Of a stretch of DNA of 64,000 nucleotides, positions 8,108-17,089 are shown one piece after another (the stretch's first letter is position 1; each line of letters starts with the position of its first letter). The translations under genes were made by a program, and so were the position numbers. The notes beneath the pieces were generated by a model. The model was not told where the DNA came from and made no database searches. It saw only the letters and a program-made list of their open reading frames with translations. The DNA lies in NCBI RefSeq assembly GCF_003443735.1, contig NZ_CP031969.1, forward strand, positions 9,114,001 through 9,178,000, written 5' to 3'. This DNA comes from Streptomyces sp. CC0208. GTDB taxonomy: Bacteria > Actinomycetota > Actinomycetes > Streptomycetales > Streptomycetaceae.

Positions 8108-9463
8108 GTGAGCGCTCACGACACCCCATCCGTCCGCCGGCACCAGGACCGGCTCGCCGCCGAGGGCATCGACGTGGTCCGGGTGACCTACCCCGACCTC
8201 ATCGGCACCGACCGCGCCCGCGACGTGCTGCTCGACCACCTGCCGTCGGCCTGCGAGCACGGCCTGGCCTTCTGCCGCGCCGTTTACCACACCACCCCGC
8301 GCGGCGACGTCGTCGCGATCCAGGGCGGCATCGATGCCGGCCTGCCCGACATCTCCGTGCGACCGGACCTGAGCACCCTGGCACGCGTGCCCTGGGAGCC
8401 CGGCGTTGCGTGGTGTCTCGGTGACACGACCGACCCGGCGACCGGCGGGCCGGCCGCGGAGTCGCCGCGCGATCTGCTGCGCTCGGTGCTGGCCCGATGT
8501 GCGGACGTGGGCCTGAGCCCGGTCGTCGGCCCGGAGCTGGAGTACTTCCTCCTCGAAGAGGACGCCACCGCGCCGAACGGCTGGCGGCGCAGCCCCACCG
8601 TCACCGGGTCCGTCTACACCGCCGGCCTGCGCGCCGACCCCGACAACCACCTGCTGCGTACCCTGCGACAGCTGCGCGACCTCGGTATCGGCGTCATCAC
8701 CGGCAACCACGAGTTCGACGGCGGCCAGTACGAGATCAACCTGACCCACTCCGACGCCCTGGACGCCGCCGACCGGGCGTTCCGCTTCAAGGCCGCTGTC
8801 AAGGAACTGGCCCGCAAGGAAGGCAAGTTGGCCACCTTCATGGCCAAACCCTTCAACGATTCGGGCGGCTCCGGCTTCCACCTGCACTTCTCCTGCGTCG
8901 ACGCCGACGGCCGCAACGTCTTCGACGACCCGGCCGGCGCCTTCGGTCTCTCCGGCAACGCCCGGCACGCCATCGCCGGCATCCTCACCCACGCCCCGGC
9001 GCTCGCCGCGCTGCTCAACCCGACCGTCAACTCGTACAAGCGCTTCGGGCCCGACACCCTCGCGCCCTGGCTGATCAACTGGGGCCTGGACAACCGAAGC
9101 GCCATGGTCCGCATCCCGCCCGAGCGCGGCTCCGGCGCCCGTCTGGAGGTACGGCTCGGAGACGCCGGCGCCAACCCGTATCTCGCGATCGCCGCGCTCA
9201 CCGCCGCCGCCCTGCTCGGCGTCCAGGAGGGCGAGGAGCCGCCAGCGCCGCTGGAGGGCTACGGCTACGACCTGGAGAAGTCCCAGGTCCTGCCGATGAA
9301 CCTGACCGCCGCGCTCGACGCCCTCGAAGCCGACGAAGCGCTCATCGAACTGCTGGGCAAGGACTTCACCGCGTCCTTCCTCGCCTACAAGCGCGACGAG
9401 GCCGAACGCTTCCAACGACACGTCACCGACTGGGAGTTCGCCGAGTACTCCTACCACCTCTGA
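8108..9463 (+). CDS. Glutamine-synthetase-like gamma-glutamyl-amine ligase
   Basis: A 451-residue GS type I fold protein. Catalytic-domain landmarks are NHEFDGGQYEI (from residue 200), MAKPFNDSGGSGFHLH (from 245) and NPTVNSYKRF (from 304). The family ligates an amine to the gamma-carboxyl of glutamate using ATP. True nitrogen-assimilating GS genes are not found inside P450/ring-cleavage operons, so this copy more likely activates an organic amine. GTG at 8108 is preceded by GAGGAG. The P450 gene follows after 21 bp. GS-like genes next to P450 genes are, as I recall, known in mycobacterial cyclic-amine degradation, and GS-like enzymes start bacterial aniline degradation. Confidence 0.82.
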   Translation: MSAHDTPSVRRHQDRLAAEGIDVVRVTYPDLIGTDRARDVLLDHLPSACEHGLAFCRAVYHTTPRGDVVAIQGGIDAGLPDISVRPDLSTLARVPWEPGVAWCLGDTTDPATGGPAAESPRDLLRSVLARCADVGLSPVVGPELEYFLLEEDATAPNGWRRSPTVTGSVYTAGLRADPDNHLLRTLRQLRDLGIGVITGNHEFDGGQYEINLTHSDALDAADRAFRFKAAVKELARKEGKLATFMAKPFNDSGGSGFHLHFSCVDADGRNVFDDPAGAFGLSGNARHAIAGILTHAPALAALLNPTVNSYKRFGPDTLAPWLINWGLDNRSAMVRIPPERGSGARLEVRLGDAGANPYLAIAALTAAALLGVQEGEEPPAPLEGYGYDLEKSQVLPMNLTAALDALEADEALIELLGKDFTASFLAYKRDEAERFQRHVTDWEFAEYSYHL

Positions 9464-9484
9464 GCACCCCGCCAGGAGCACACC

Positions 9485-10783
9485 ATGACGAGCACCCTGA
9501 ACACCACCGACACCCACCACGCCCCCGACGACCCGATGCCGCTGGACGAGGTCGACCTCGCCGACAACGACAAGTTCCTCGACGGCGTCACCCCCTGGCG
9601 CATGTTCCACACCCTGCGCCACCAGGACCCGGTCCACTGGCAGCCGGAGCCCGAGCCCAACCACGGCTTCTGGGCTGTCACCCGGCACGAGGACATCACC
9701 CGCGTGGGACGCGACCCGCAGACCTTCACCTCCACCAAGTTCGCCAACCTCGAAGAACTCGACGACGACCAGATCAAGAAGCGCGCCTCCATCCTGGAAC
9801 TGGACGGCGTACGCCACCGCGCGATGCGCAGCCTGCTACAGCGTCAGTTCGGCCAGGGCGTCATCAACGAGTACGCCGACTTCCTGCGCGGCCTGACCGC
9901 CAGGACGCTGGACACGGCCCTCGCCAAGGGCACGTTCGACTTCGTCGCCGACGTCGCCGCCGACTTCCCCATCAACGTCCTCGCCCGGCTCCTCGACGTC
10001 CCCCCGGAGGACAACCAGCAGCTCATCGACTGGGGCAACCGGATCATGGGCAACACGGACCCCGACTACGCCGATGTCCTCCTCCACAGCGAGGAGAGCG
10101 AGCAGTACAAGGATCTGCCCTTCCGCAGCCCGGCCTCGCTGGAGGTCTTCGAGTACGGACGGGAGCTGGCCCGGCAGCGGCGGGGCGGCACCGGCACCGA
10201 CCTGATCTCCAGACTCGTCAACGAGAGCCCGCGCGACGGCGTCCCGCTCTCCGCGCAGGACTTCGACAACTACTTCCTGCTGCTGGTCGTGGCCGGCAAC
10301 GAGACCACCCGGCACACCATCTCGCACTCCATGCTGGCCCTCATCCAGCATCCCGAGCAGCTGACCAGGCTCCAGGAAGACCCCTCTCTCATCCCGGTCG
10401 CCGTCGAGGAGTTCCTGCGCTGGGCCACGCCCGTCTACCATTTCCGCCGTACCGCGACACGCGACGTCGAACTCGGCGGCAAGCGGGTGAAGGAGGGCGA
10501 CAAGGTCGTCATGTGGTACGCCTCCGGCAACCGCGACGAAGAGGTGTTCGGCAACCCGTACGACTTCGACGTCACCCGCCAGGACAACGACCACCTCACC
10601 TTCGGCAAGGGCGGCCCCCACCTGTGCCTGGGCAACCTGCTCGCCCGCACCGAGATCCGCATCATGTTCGAGGAACTGATCCCGCGCCTCGCCGACATCC
10701 GCCTCGCCGGCGACGTCCCCCGGGTCCGCTCCAACTTCGTCAACGGCATCAAGAAACTGCCGGTCGAGGTCACCCTCGCCTGA
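9485..10783 (+). CDS. Cytochrome P450 monooxygenase
   Basis: A 432-residue soluble bacterial P450. The I-helix oxygen-activation motif is AGNETT (from residue 270), the ExxR motif is in EEFLRW, and the haem loop FGKGGPHLCLG (373-383) carries the ligand Cys381. The N-E in place of the usual x-D before T-T resembles CYP124/125/142-type enzymes, although the substrate cannot be deduced. It is co-transcribed with the GS-like ligase and shares its regulatory site with the ferredoxin and reductase operon, which together make a complete three-component system. A strong terminator follows. Confidence 0.92.
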   Translation: MTSTLNTTDTHHAPDDPMPLDEVDLADNDKFLDGVTPWRMFHTLRHQDPVHWQPEPEPNHGFWAVTRHEDITRVGRDPQTFTSTKFANLEELDDDQIKKRASILELDGVRHRAMRSLLQRQFGQGVINEYADFLRGLTARTLDTALAKGTFDFVADVAADFPINVLARLLDVPPEDNQQLIDWGNRIMGNTDPDYADVLLHSEESEQYKDLPFRSPASLEVFEYGRELARQRRGGTGTDLISRLVNESPRDGVPLSAQDFDNYFLLLVVAGNETTRHTISHSMLALIQHPEQLTRLQEDPSLIPVAVEEFLRWATPVYHFRRTATRDVELGGKRVKEGDKVVMWYASGNRDEEVFGNPYDFDVTRQDNDHLTFGKGGPHLCLGNLLARTEIRIMFEELIPRLADIRLAGDVPRVRSNFVNGIKKLPVEVTLA

Positions 10784-10796
10784 CCGTCTGTACACG

Positions 10797-10833
10797 GAGC
10801 TGTGGCCACCCGGACGCTGGGTGCCCACAGCTC
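10797..10833. terminator. Strong hairpin terminator after the P450 gene
   Basis: The arms GAGCTGTGGCCACCC and GGGTGCCCACAGCTC pair along 15 bp with one mismatch around a 7-base loop, starting 14 bp after the P450 stop codon. Confidence 0.8.
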
Positions 10834-10946
10834 TGTGCGTCTGGGCGGCAACACTCTGATCGCGGCCGTTCGCCAAGGGCACGCAAACTCGGTCAGAAGG
10901 TGACCTTCGGCATCACCTCGAAACGACTCCCGCACTGAGATACAAA

Positions 10947-11110
10947 GCCACACACGACACCGGCCTGGGCACCTTCCGCTGGGTCGTCGAGCGGACCATC
11001 TCCTGGCTGCACGGCTTCCGCCGGCTGCGCATCCGCTGGGAACGACGCGACGACATCCACGAAGCGTTCCTCGGACTCGCCGTCTGCCTGATCACCCACC
11101 GGGCACCGAC
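10947..11110 (+). pseudogene. C-terminal scrap of an IS5-family transposase
   Basis: About 55 codons match the C-terminus of the transposase at 26351-27169 almost residue for residue (GLGTFRWVVERTIS, then LHGFRRLRIRWERRDD and AFLGLAVCLITHR). The match stops abruptly at ACCCACCG, and no N-terminal part or terminal repeats are visible. It marks the boundary between the intact catabolic regulon and the decayed region to the right. Confidence 0.8.
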
Positions 11111-11250
11111 CACGTACGGCCGTGCGGCTCACCGGTCGAGGACCAAGCTGATCATGGACAAGCCTGCGTGGTATGCGTTCATCGCCTGCCACGTACCGGC
11201 GCCGGTTGAAGCGCTCGCCGTTGGTACGCGGCAGGCGATGCGAGTGGTGG

Positions 11251-12705
11251 TCAACCGGCGGCTACGATCCGCCACTGCTGGTTCGTGCTGTTGCTGTCAC
11301 TCCACTGGCCCAGATCAGATCCATTGCCGGTGCGGCCCATGCCGTCGATGTACTTGCCGGTGGTGCGGTTCTTGATGCGCACGTTGTCGGCGACGGTCAC
11401 CACCGACCACTGCTGGCTCGTGCTGTTGCTGTCACCGTACTGGGTGAGCGCGGATCCGTCCGAGGTGCGGCCCGCTCCGTCCAGGTACAGGCCGGTTGCC
11501 CGGTTCTTGATGCGCACGTAGGGCCCATCGTTCTCGACGGTCCACTGCTGCTCGTACCGGTTGCTGCTGCCGCTGGCTTCGCCGACGGTGGCCCCACTGG
11601 CCGTGCGGCCCTCTCCGTCGATGTACAGGCCGGTGGCGGCGTTGGTGATCCGCACGTATGTGCCGCCGCCGTTGCCGATCCCCCAGGCGTACTGCAGCCG
11701 GGTCAGTCCCGAGGCGTTCACCAAGGACAGCTTGATGCCCGAGCCGGTGCCGCTCTTGCTGGTCATGCTGTACCAGTCGCCGTCACGCAGCCCCGGCCAG
11801 TAGACGCTCCCCATGCCGAGGCTGCGCAGTTCGCTGCTGACCCCCCGGACGTAGTCGGCGAAGAACGAGCCACTGGGAACGCTGTAGTCGATGGTGTTGT
11901 AGTGGACGCCGTTCTTGCTGCCCGGGCCCATCGGGCCGCCCCACTCGGTGGCGATCGTGCGGGAGGCGTATCCGCCGATGTACCCGGCGAGGTGGTTCGC
12001 CCACTCGGTCTCGTCCTCGTATCCCGCGAAGAACGAGTAGTCGTGCACCGCCAGGAAAGTGCCGTCCAGGCGGCTGTCGCGACCGACTGCCGCGACGTCC
12101 TGGGCCAGCCCGGCGCCGTCGAGGATCACCCTGGAGCGCGGCACGGAGGGGTACCTGGCCAACCAGCCGCTGTACATGTCGTCCAGGCTGGTCGTGCTGT
12201 AACCGTACGGCTCGTTGATGACCTCGAAGTAGGCGTTGGGGTTGGAGCCGTACTTCTGTACGACCTTGTCCCACATCTGGTTGAACCCGGCGGTGCTCGC
12301 CGGCTTGCCGCCGCTGTACGCCCAGTAGGCGAGGATCACGTTTCCCTTGGTGAGGGCCGTGTCGATCGCCCCGGTGTAGGTGTTCCAGTAGTCGGCGACA
12401 GTGGGCTCGTTGACAGGCATGCGCACGGTGTTGGCGCCCGTCGCCACGTACATCTGGCCAACAACCTGGTCCGCCACGGCGGAAGCCGATGAGTAGGTGT
12501 CCGACGCCCCGAGCCCGGACGGGTGCAGTACGCCGTTGACGAAGTTGTCTCTCTGGTCGGCCCAGTTCACTCCTCTGAACTGCGATGTGGAAGCGTGTGC
12601 CTGGTTCGGACCGGCCGCCAGAATTCCTGCGGCGAGTGCGAACACCGCCAGCAGTCTGGTCATCTTGGCTGGCTTTCCACGTGTATTGGCGATCGGGTTT
12701 CCCAT
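11251..12705 (-). CDS. Secreted GH5-family glycoside hydrolase with C-terminal ricin-type (CBM13-like) domain
   Basis: A 484-residue secreted enzyme. Residues 1-39 form a signal peptide (MTRLLAVFALAAGILAAG core, cut near AHA-ST). The catalytic domain shows the GH5 pattern: acid/base Glu165 in FEVINEPYG and nucleophile Glu254 in IATEWGG. After about residue 345 come three beta-trefoil repeats, each with ATGLYIDG-like and QQW motifs, giving a carbohydrate-binding module. Substrate is a beta-linked polysaccharide, perhaps mannan or glucan; motifs alone do not decide. GGGAG lies upstream of the chosen ATG. Gene 13032-14558 on the same strand has a similar add-on domain, but 326 bp separate them. 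Confidence 0.83.
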   Translation of the reverse strand: MGNPIANTRGKPAKMTRLLAVFALAAGILAAGPNQAHASTSQFRGVNWADQRDNFVNGVLHPSGLGASDTYSSASAVADQVVGQMYVATGANTVRMPVNEPTVADYWNTYTGAIDTALTKGNVILAYWAYSGGKPASTAGFNQMWDKVVQKYGSNPNAYFEVINEPYGYSTTSLDDMYSGWLARYPSVPRSRVILDGAGLAQDVAAVGRDSRLDGTFLAVHDYSFFAGYEDETEWANHLAGYIGGYASRTIATEWGGPMGPGSKNGVHYNTIDYSVPSGSFFADYVRGVSSELRSLGMGSVYWPGLRDGDWYSMTSKSGTGSGIKLSLVNASGLTRLQYAWGIGNGGGTYVRITNAATGLYIDGEGRTASGATVGEASGSSNRYEQQWTVENDGPYVRIKNRATGLYLDGAGRTSDGSALTQYGDSNSTSQQWSVVTVADNVRIKNRTTGKYIDGMGRTGNGSDLGQWSDSNSTNQQWRIVAAG

Positions 12706-13031
12706 CGGGTTCTCCCTTCTGTGCGTGTAGTCCCTTCGGAGGCTCGCCGCCGGTCATGGGGCGGATTCGTGTCTCCTGCGGTCCACCCGAGGGTCCACAT
12801 CTGTTTGGTCCGTACATTGCAGTTCCAGGTGGGCCGGCAGCGTGCCCGCCGTGGTGCCGCACCTGATATGGCCAGGCCTCTTTCCCGCACCGAACGCACA
12901 CATCTCGCCCCCGGCCCGCCGCAGGGTCGATGGCCCGTGTCTGCGTCGGGCTGGTCGCCGCGGCCACCAAGGAGGCCGGCCCGGCGACGATCGACCCGTC
13001 GGGGACCGTCGTGGTGTTGGCCGCCGAGAAG
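12706..13031. other. Intergenic stretch upstream of the GH5 gene
   Basis: 326 bp with no gene I can support. It must hold the promoter of the leftward GH5 gene; I see no clear inverted repeat or -35/-10 pair. Confidence 0.5.
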
Positions 13032-14558
13032 TCACTCAGGCGGAACCCGCGAAAGCGCGCGCTGGTTGTCGAAGTGCGGCCGCAGGTCCCTGCCGGTCGT
13101 GGGTCGTGATGTCTTCAGGAACTTGCCCGGGCCATTGGGTTGCCTGGGTGAAGCGGCGCTGCTTATGGGCTGTCCGAGTGTCCAGTGCTGGTTGGCCGCG
13201 CCGTTGCAGGTCCACAGTTCGACCAAGGCGCCGTTCGCGGTGGCCCCGCCGGTCACGTCCAGGCACAGCCCGGACTGTGCCCCGGTGATCGTGCCGTTCG
13301 CATTCACGTTCCACTGCTGGTTCGACCCGCCGTTGCATGGCCAGATCTGCACCTTCGTACCCGGACTGGCGCCCTGCGCGTCGGCGTCCAAGCACATGGT
13401 CGAGCTACCGCTGTACACCGTCAGTCGGCCGGAGGAAGTACGCGTCCACAACTGGTTGGCCCCGCCGTCGCAGGTGTGGATCTCCACCTGCGTGCCCGCT
13501 GTCGTGCGCTGGTCCGGTACGTCCAGGCACTTGCCCGCACCCACCGCGTGGACAGGCTCACCGCCGGCAGGCGTCGGCGGCGGCGTCGGGCCGCTCGGGG
13601 GAACGTAGGGGCACTTGGGCTGGTAGACCGAGACGGTGGAGGGGTCCGGCAGGCCCGGGCAGAGGAACTGCGTGTAGCGGGTGTCGTTGTCCACGAACAC
13701 CTTCAGCCACGGGATCAGTAGCTTCAACTCCACGTTGTTCGGACGGGTGTAGTACACGTGGTCCGCTCCGGCGATCTGGGCGAAACCGCTCTGCGTGGTG
13801 CCCGGCAGCGTCGCGTACAGACCGCTGAGATACGACGGGGTGACGACCGTGTCGTTCTGGCCGCCGATGACCAGACTCGGCACCCTGTCGGTGGCCATGC
13901 TCAGGCCATTGCCGGGGAACCCCGGAGCAAGGCCGATCATCGCCTTCAGCGACGGCTGGCGTTCTGCCGCGATGATCGCTCCGGCTCCGCCCGCGGAGTG
14001 GCCCAGTACGGACAGCCGATTCGGGTCGATCTCCGCCTTGACCGGGCTCTGCGTGGTCAGCCACTTCAGCCCCGCCAGCAGTTCGGCGGCCCGGGCGTCG
14101 GCCCCGTCGGTACGGCTGTTGGTCTCGATGCAGATCACCACGAACCCGAATGAGGAGAGCCACGGCCCCATCCACGCCTCTTCGTCGGCGCACCGCGCCG
14201 TGTACCCCGGCACGATCGCCAATGCTCCCCACGTGCCCAGGCTGGTGTCCGTCGGGTAGTAGACCACTCCGCCGTTGAACCCGTTGCCCGGCGCCACACC
14301 CATCTGCGCCGTGGCGAACGGACCGCGCGACGCCTCGATACCGGTCAGGGTGGGATCAGGGCCGCGCTGGTACGGATTGCTCTGGGCAGCCTGCGGCGCG
14401 GCGGCGCCTGACGCCGGCAGGGCTGACGCCGGTGCTACCAAGAACATCGCAGCGACGACCGCAGCGACGGCTGCCACCGCCGCCATCCACGCCGGCCATC
14501 GCCTCGTTCGCGCCCTCCCCGCTTCGGCGCGTCCTGGCGTTGATCTCGACATCGGCAT
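13032..14558 (-). CDS. Secreted cutinase/PETase-family polyester hydrolase or lipase with ricin-type domain
   Basis: A 508-residue protein. Residues 1-60 hold a basic start and a hydrophobic export segment. The alpha/beta-hydrolase domain (about 60-318) begins NPYQRGPDPT and ends VDNDTRYTQFLCPG, both hallmarks of the Streptomyces lipase, Thermobifida cutinase and IsPETase family. The triad is Ser188 (GHSAGG), Asp236 (GGQNDT) and His267 (ADHVYY); Cys300 and Cys316 should form the usual C-terminal disulfide. A proline linker leads to a ricin-type domain (about 335-465) with three CLDV/CLDA-QW repeats. The residue after Ser188 is Ala instead of Met, and the usual Pro-Trp after the domain core is Pro-Gly, so polyester activity is uncertain. 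The last 44 residues look like read-through. The ATG at 14556-14558 follows GGGAGG. Confidence 0.85.
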   Translation of the reverse strand: MPMSRSTPGRAEAGRARTRRWPAWMAAVAAVAAVVAAMFLVAPASALPASGAAAPQAAQSNPYQRGPDPTLTGIEASRGPFATAQMGVAPGNGFNGGVVYYPTDTSLGTWGALAIVPGYTARCADEEAWMGPWLSSFGFVVICIETNSRTDGADARAAELLAGLKWLTTQSPVKAEIDPNRLSVLGHSAGGAGAIIAAERQPSLKAMIGLAPGFPGNGLSMATDRVPSLVIGGQNDTVVTPSYLSGLYATLPGTTQSGFAQIAGADHVYYTRPNNVELKLLIPWLKVFVDNDTRYTQFLCPGLPDPSTVSVYQPKCPYVPPSGPTPPPTPAGGEPVHAVGAGKCLDVPDQRTTAGTQVEIHTCDGGANQLWTRTSSGRLTVYSGSSTMCLDADAQGASPGTKVQIWPCNGGSNQQWNVNANGTITGAQSGLCLDVTGGATANGALVELWTCNGAANQHWTLGQPISSAASPRQPNGPGKFLKTSRPTTGRDLRPHFDNQRALSRVPPE

Positions 14559-15139
14559 GGTGAACCTCCCGATGGGAATAGCGAGAGAGTCTGGATGGTG
14601 GCGTGCGCAATGAAGTGAGATCAGACCAAGCACGTCAGTGATGGGATGTATAGCGCGCCGTGTCCACTGCGGGGTGAAGATGCCATAGCAATGCGTCGAC
14701 TTCAATGGGCTGTTCACACTCGCAGTGAAAGAAGGAAGGCGATCAGGACAGTCGATCTGCCCCACGGAGATCCCATGTCATGACCGATGGTGCCCTGGGA
14801 GCACCGGCACTGAGCCGCGGCCGCAGCACCGCCCTTGCAGGCGTGCCGAACGGCTCGATGTGAACGTCAGGCGGGCGACGTGAGACGCCGTAGGTCAGCA
14901 TCGCCCCGAACTGCAACGTGGAGTTCCGGCACCCCGATCGAGAACAGCCTTGCCGGACAACCGGCTGCCGCCAATAAACCGGCCGAAACCCCGCCCCCCG
15001 ACGTCACAGCCAAAAGGGCAGTTCGCCCTCGAAGGTGGCGTTCTGCGCGATGGCGTCGTCGTCGTTGGTGCCGTGCCCGCCCGCACCGTGGCCGTGCCAC
15101 CCGCACCGCTGGGCGACCCGGGGGAGCTATCCAGCGAGG
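14559..15139. other. Intergenic and degenerate sequence upstream of the polyester-hydrolase gene
   Basis: About 580 bp. The part next to 14558 must contain the hydrolase promoter. I see no supportable gene, RNA or repeat. Confidence 0.4.
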
Positions 15140-15570
15140 GCTGGATCGTATCGAAGCTGGACAGCAGGTCCCGGGTGGTGAGGGGGCAGGGCATCCACTC
15201 CCCGACGCGCGTCGCGTCTGCGACCGAGAACCATTCGATCCAGTTTCACCAGTTCCACCTGGAGGACAGCCGGGCCGCGGCTGGTGATCGCGTCGGCCTC
15301 AGGGGTGTCGGCGGCGATGGCGGAGCCCTGGGCATGGAGGAGGGCGTTGCCGCCGACGTGGTCGGAGTGTCAGTGGGTGTTGACGACCAGGTCGACGTTT
15401 CCGGCGTGTGTGCGGGCCGATGCGGCGGTTTCGTCGGCGTGGCCGACGAAACCGGTGTCGACCAGGGCCGGTTGGCCGGGCAGCAGGAGGGTGTTGGCGT
15501 CGGGGAAGGGGCGCTGCCACCACGCAACGAGGCCGGCCGTGCCCTTGTCAGTGGTGGCGCGGGCGAGGCA
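15140..15570 (-). pseudogene. Broken metallo-beta-lactamase-fold hydrolase
   Basis: In one leftward frame the sequence reads FPDANTLLLPGQPALVDTGF, then VDLVVNTH, a TGA stop (15370-15372), then HSDHVGGNALLHA. The stop replaces the Trp expected in the metal-binding THWHSDHVGG motif (HxHxDH), so a full-length product cannot be made. Family similarity is lost near 15150, and no start region is visible upstream. Remnant of a hydrolase gene of unknown substrate. Confidence 0.7.
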
Positions 15571-16185
15571 GCAAGGCGAACGCGCTCTCCGCGATCGAGG
15601 TCAGGCGGTCGGGACTGTGGCCGTACGCGCCTACGTGGCGCGGCTGTGGTCGAGGTCGTCCAGCAGCAGATGGCGCTGGTCGTGGGTGCTCAGGGCGTGC
15701 ACGGCGGCGAGCACAAAGCTGAGCCGCTCGCGGGCGTGGGGGAGGCGGTCGAGAGTGCCGCGCAGCTGCCGCGGACGATGCCTGTCGCCGTACCGCCGAC
15801 TACCTGCTGCGCAGCAGACTCGGACACCTGACTGTACTGCGCGCGCCGATGGCGGCCAGCCGGTCGCACCGCAGTGTCTGGTGACGGCTGTGGGAGCTCT
15901 TGACCATATCCAGGCCGAAACGCGGTGCCGAACGTGGCCGGATGCGGCGTTCCGGTCTTGCTGCCCTCGACGGGTCGGTAGCTTCCGTGCCATGAGCGAA
16001 CACCGAGCACCCCCTGCACAGCGGTGGCCGGGCTGGTCGACCAGCAGAGCGGCTCAGGCCGTGCGGCAGCGGGGCGTCGGGGCGCGCGGCAGCGGCTTCT
16101 CCACACTTCCGGCAGAAAAGCGTGCAACCTTTCGACCGATCCAGCTGTCTCGCCCAATAGGACAATAACCTGCTTGGGGGACGAG
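15571..16185. other. Degenerate stretch with leftward coding-like remnant
   Basis: The complement of 15631-15830 encodes a coherent C-terminal tail (RGTLDRLPHARERLSFVLAA, then LLLDDLDHSRAT) of a protein I do not recognise, without an intact start. It contains the first copy of the 64-bp repeat (15834-15897). The sequence just before 16186 should hold the promoter of the AMIN-like gene. Confidence 0.4.
15834..15897 (+). repeat. 64-bp direct repeat, copy 1
   Basis: Matches 16909-16972 with roughly 85 percent identity by eye, including the 20-base core GGCGGCCAGCCGGTCGCACC and the end GTGACGGCTGTGGGAGC. The two copies flank the AMIN-like gene in the same orientation, 1,075 bp apart. Confidence 0.8.
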
Positions 16186-16761
16186 ATGGCAAGAAATAGT
16201 ACAGTCTGGGTGACGGCGGCTCTCATGGCCACCACGCTGGGAGCGGCCACGGTGCCGGCCATGGCCAGCACCGCCCCCGCCACGCAGGCGGCGACCGCCT
16301 GCCCGGCCGGCTGGGGCAGCGTCGAAAAGACGAACTCGGCCAGCACGGCCGGCCACTACGTCACGAACGCCAGGACCGGCCGCCACGACTGCTATGACCG
16401 GTTCGTCATTGACGTCCCCGGTGCGCCTGCCGACCAGCTCGGCTACAGCGTGCGGTACGTCGACCAGCTGATCCAGGACCCGACCGGCCACCGCATCCCC
16501 GTCAGCGGCGGCGCCATCCTCGAAGTGATCGTGCGTGCACCCGCCTACGACATCGACTCCGGCACCCCCACCTACCCCGGCCAGGCGGGCAAGCTGCTGC
16601 CCGGCGTGAACCTCACCGGCTACCGCACCTTCCGCGACGCCAAGTTCGCCGGCACCTTCGAAGGCCAGTCCCAATTCGGACTCGGACTACGAGCCCGACT
16701 GCCCTTCCGCGTACTCCAGCAGGCCGGACACCTCGTCGTGGACGTCGCCCACACCTGGTGA
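16186..16761 (+). CDS. Secreted AMIN-like domain protein
   Basis: A 191-residue protein. Residues 1-28 are a Sec signal peptide (VWVTAALMATTLGAATVPAMA). The mature part resembles the actinobacterial AMIN-like domain: a beta-rich module with the segment HDCYDRFVIDVPGAP, the VRYVDQLIQDPTG strand and a C-terminal HLVVDVAHTW. Its function is unknown; related AMIN domains bind cell-wall material. ATG at 16186 is preceded by a G-rich ribosome site. It stands alone between the two copies of the 64-bp repeat. Confidence 0.78.
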   Translation: MARNSTVWVTAALMATTLGAATVPAMASTAPATQAATACPAGWGSVEKTNSASTAGHYVTNARTGRHDCYDRFVIDVPGAPADQLGYSVRYVDQLIQDPTGHRIPVSGGAILEVIVRAPAYDIDSGTPTYPGQAGKLLPGVNLTGYRTFRDAKFAGTFEGQSQFGLGLRARLPFRVLQQAGHLVVDVAHTW

Positions 16762-16908
16762 ACCAGCCACCACCCCGTACCCGAACCGAGCCGCGCTGCC
16801 ACGGTCGCTGGCTTCCCGATGACTTCGTCCCCCCTGTCCGGGTGCCGCTCCGCCTCGTACGCGGCATCCGCCTCCGCTACGGCGTCCTCGTTCGCCATCA
16901 ACCGACGG

Positions 16909-16972
16909 TGCTGCGCGCGCGGCTGGCGGCCAGCCGGTCGCACCGCGGCGTCGCGTGACGGCTGTGGGAGCG
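16909..16972 (+). repeat. 64-bp direct repeat, copy 2
   Basis: Second copy of the sequence at 15834-15897. Both copies can be read leftward as part of coding-like segments (AVTRHCGATGWPP versus AVTRRRGATGWPP), so the repeat may be a duplicated gene end, not a mobile-element terminus. Confidence 0.8.
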
Positions 16973-17089
16973 TCAATGCCTGCCGTTGGCCCGGGAGTTG
17001 TCACATTATGTGCTGTCTGGCCGCATTTCGCGGCCGGGCTGCCGGGCTGCCGGGCTGCCGGGATGCGTGTAACGGGAGGCTGAGCCGAC

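Noticed and set aside
8108-9463. Housekeeping glutamine synthetase (GlnA or GlnII)
   Set aside because: Location in a catabolic regulon, shared operator and divergence from the usual GS catalytic segments argue for an organic-amine ligase.
9485-10783. P450 as part of a terpene pathway with the AttH-prenyl-synthase fusion
   Set aside because: The two loci are over 40 kb apart with many dead genes between them, and the P450 shares its operator with the amine/catechol genes.
16620-16976. Leftward frame starting with MANEDAVAEADAAYEAERHP
   Set aside because: The beginning looks protein-like, but most of the frame lies antisense to the well-supported AMIN-like gene, and no family is recognised.
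17033-17063. Short tandem repeat of GCCGGGCTG, about 3.4 units
   Set aside because: Units are contiguous with no spacers, so it is not a CRISPR array; probably a simple slippage repeat. No CRISPR or cas gene was seen anywhere in the window.
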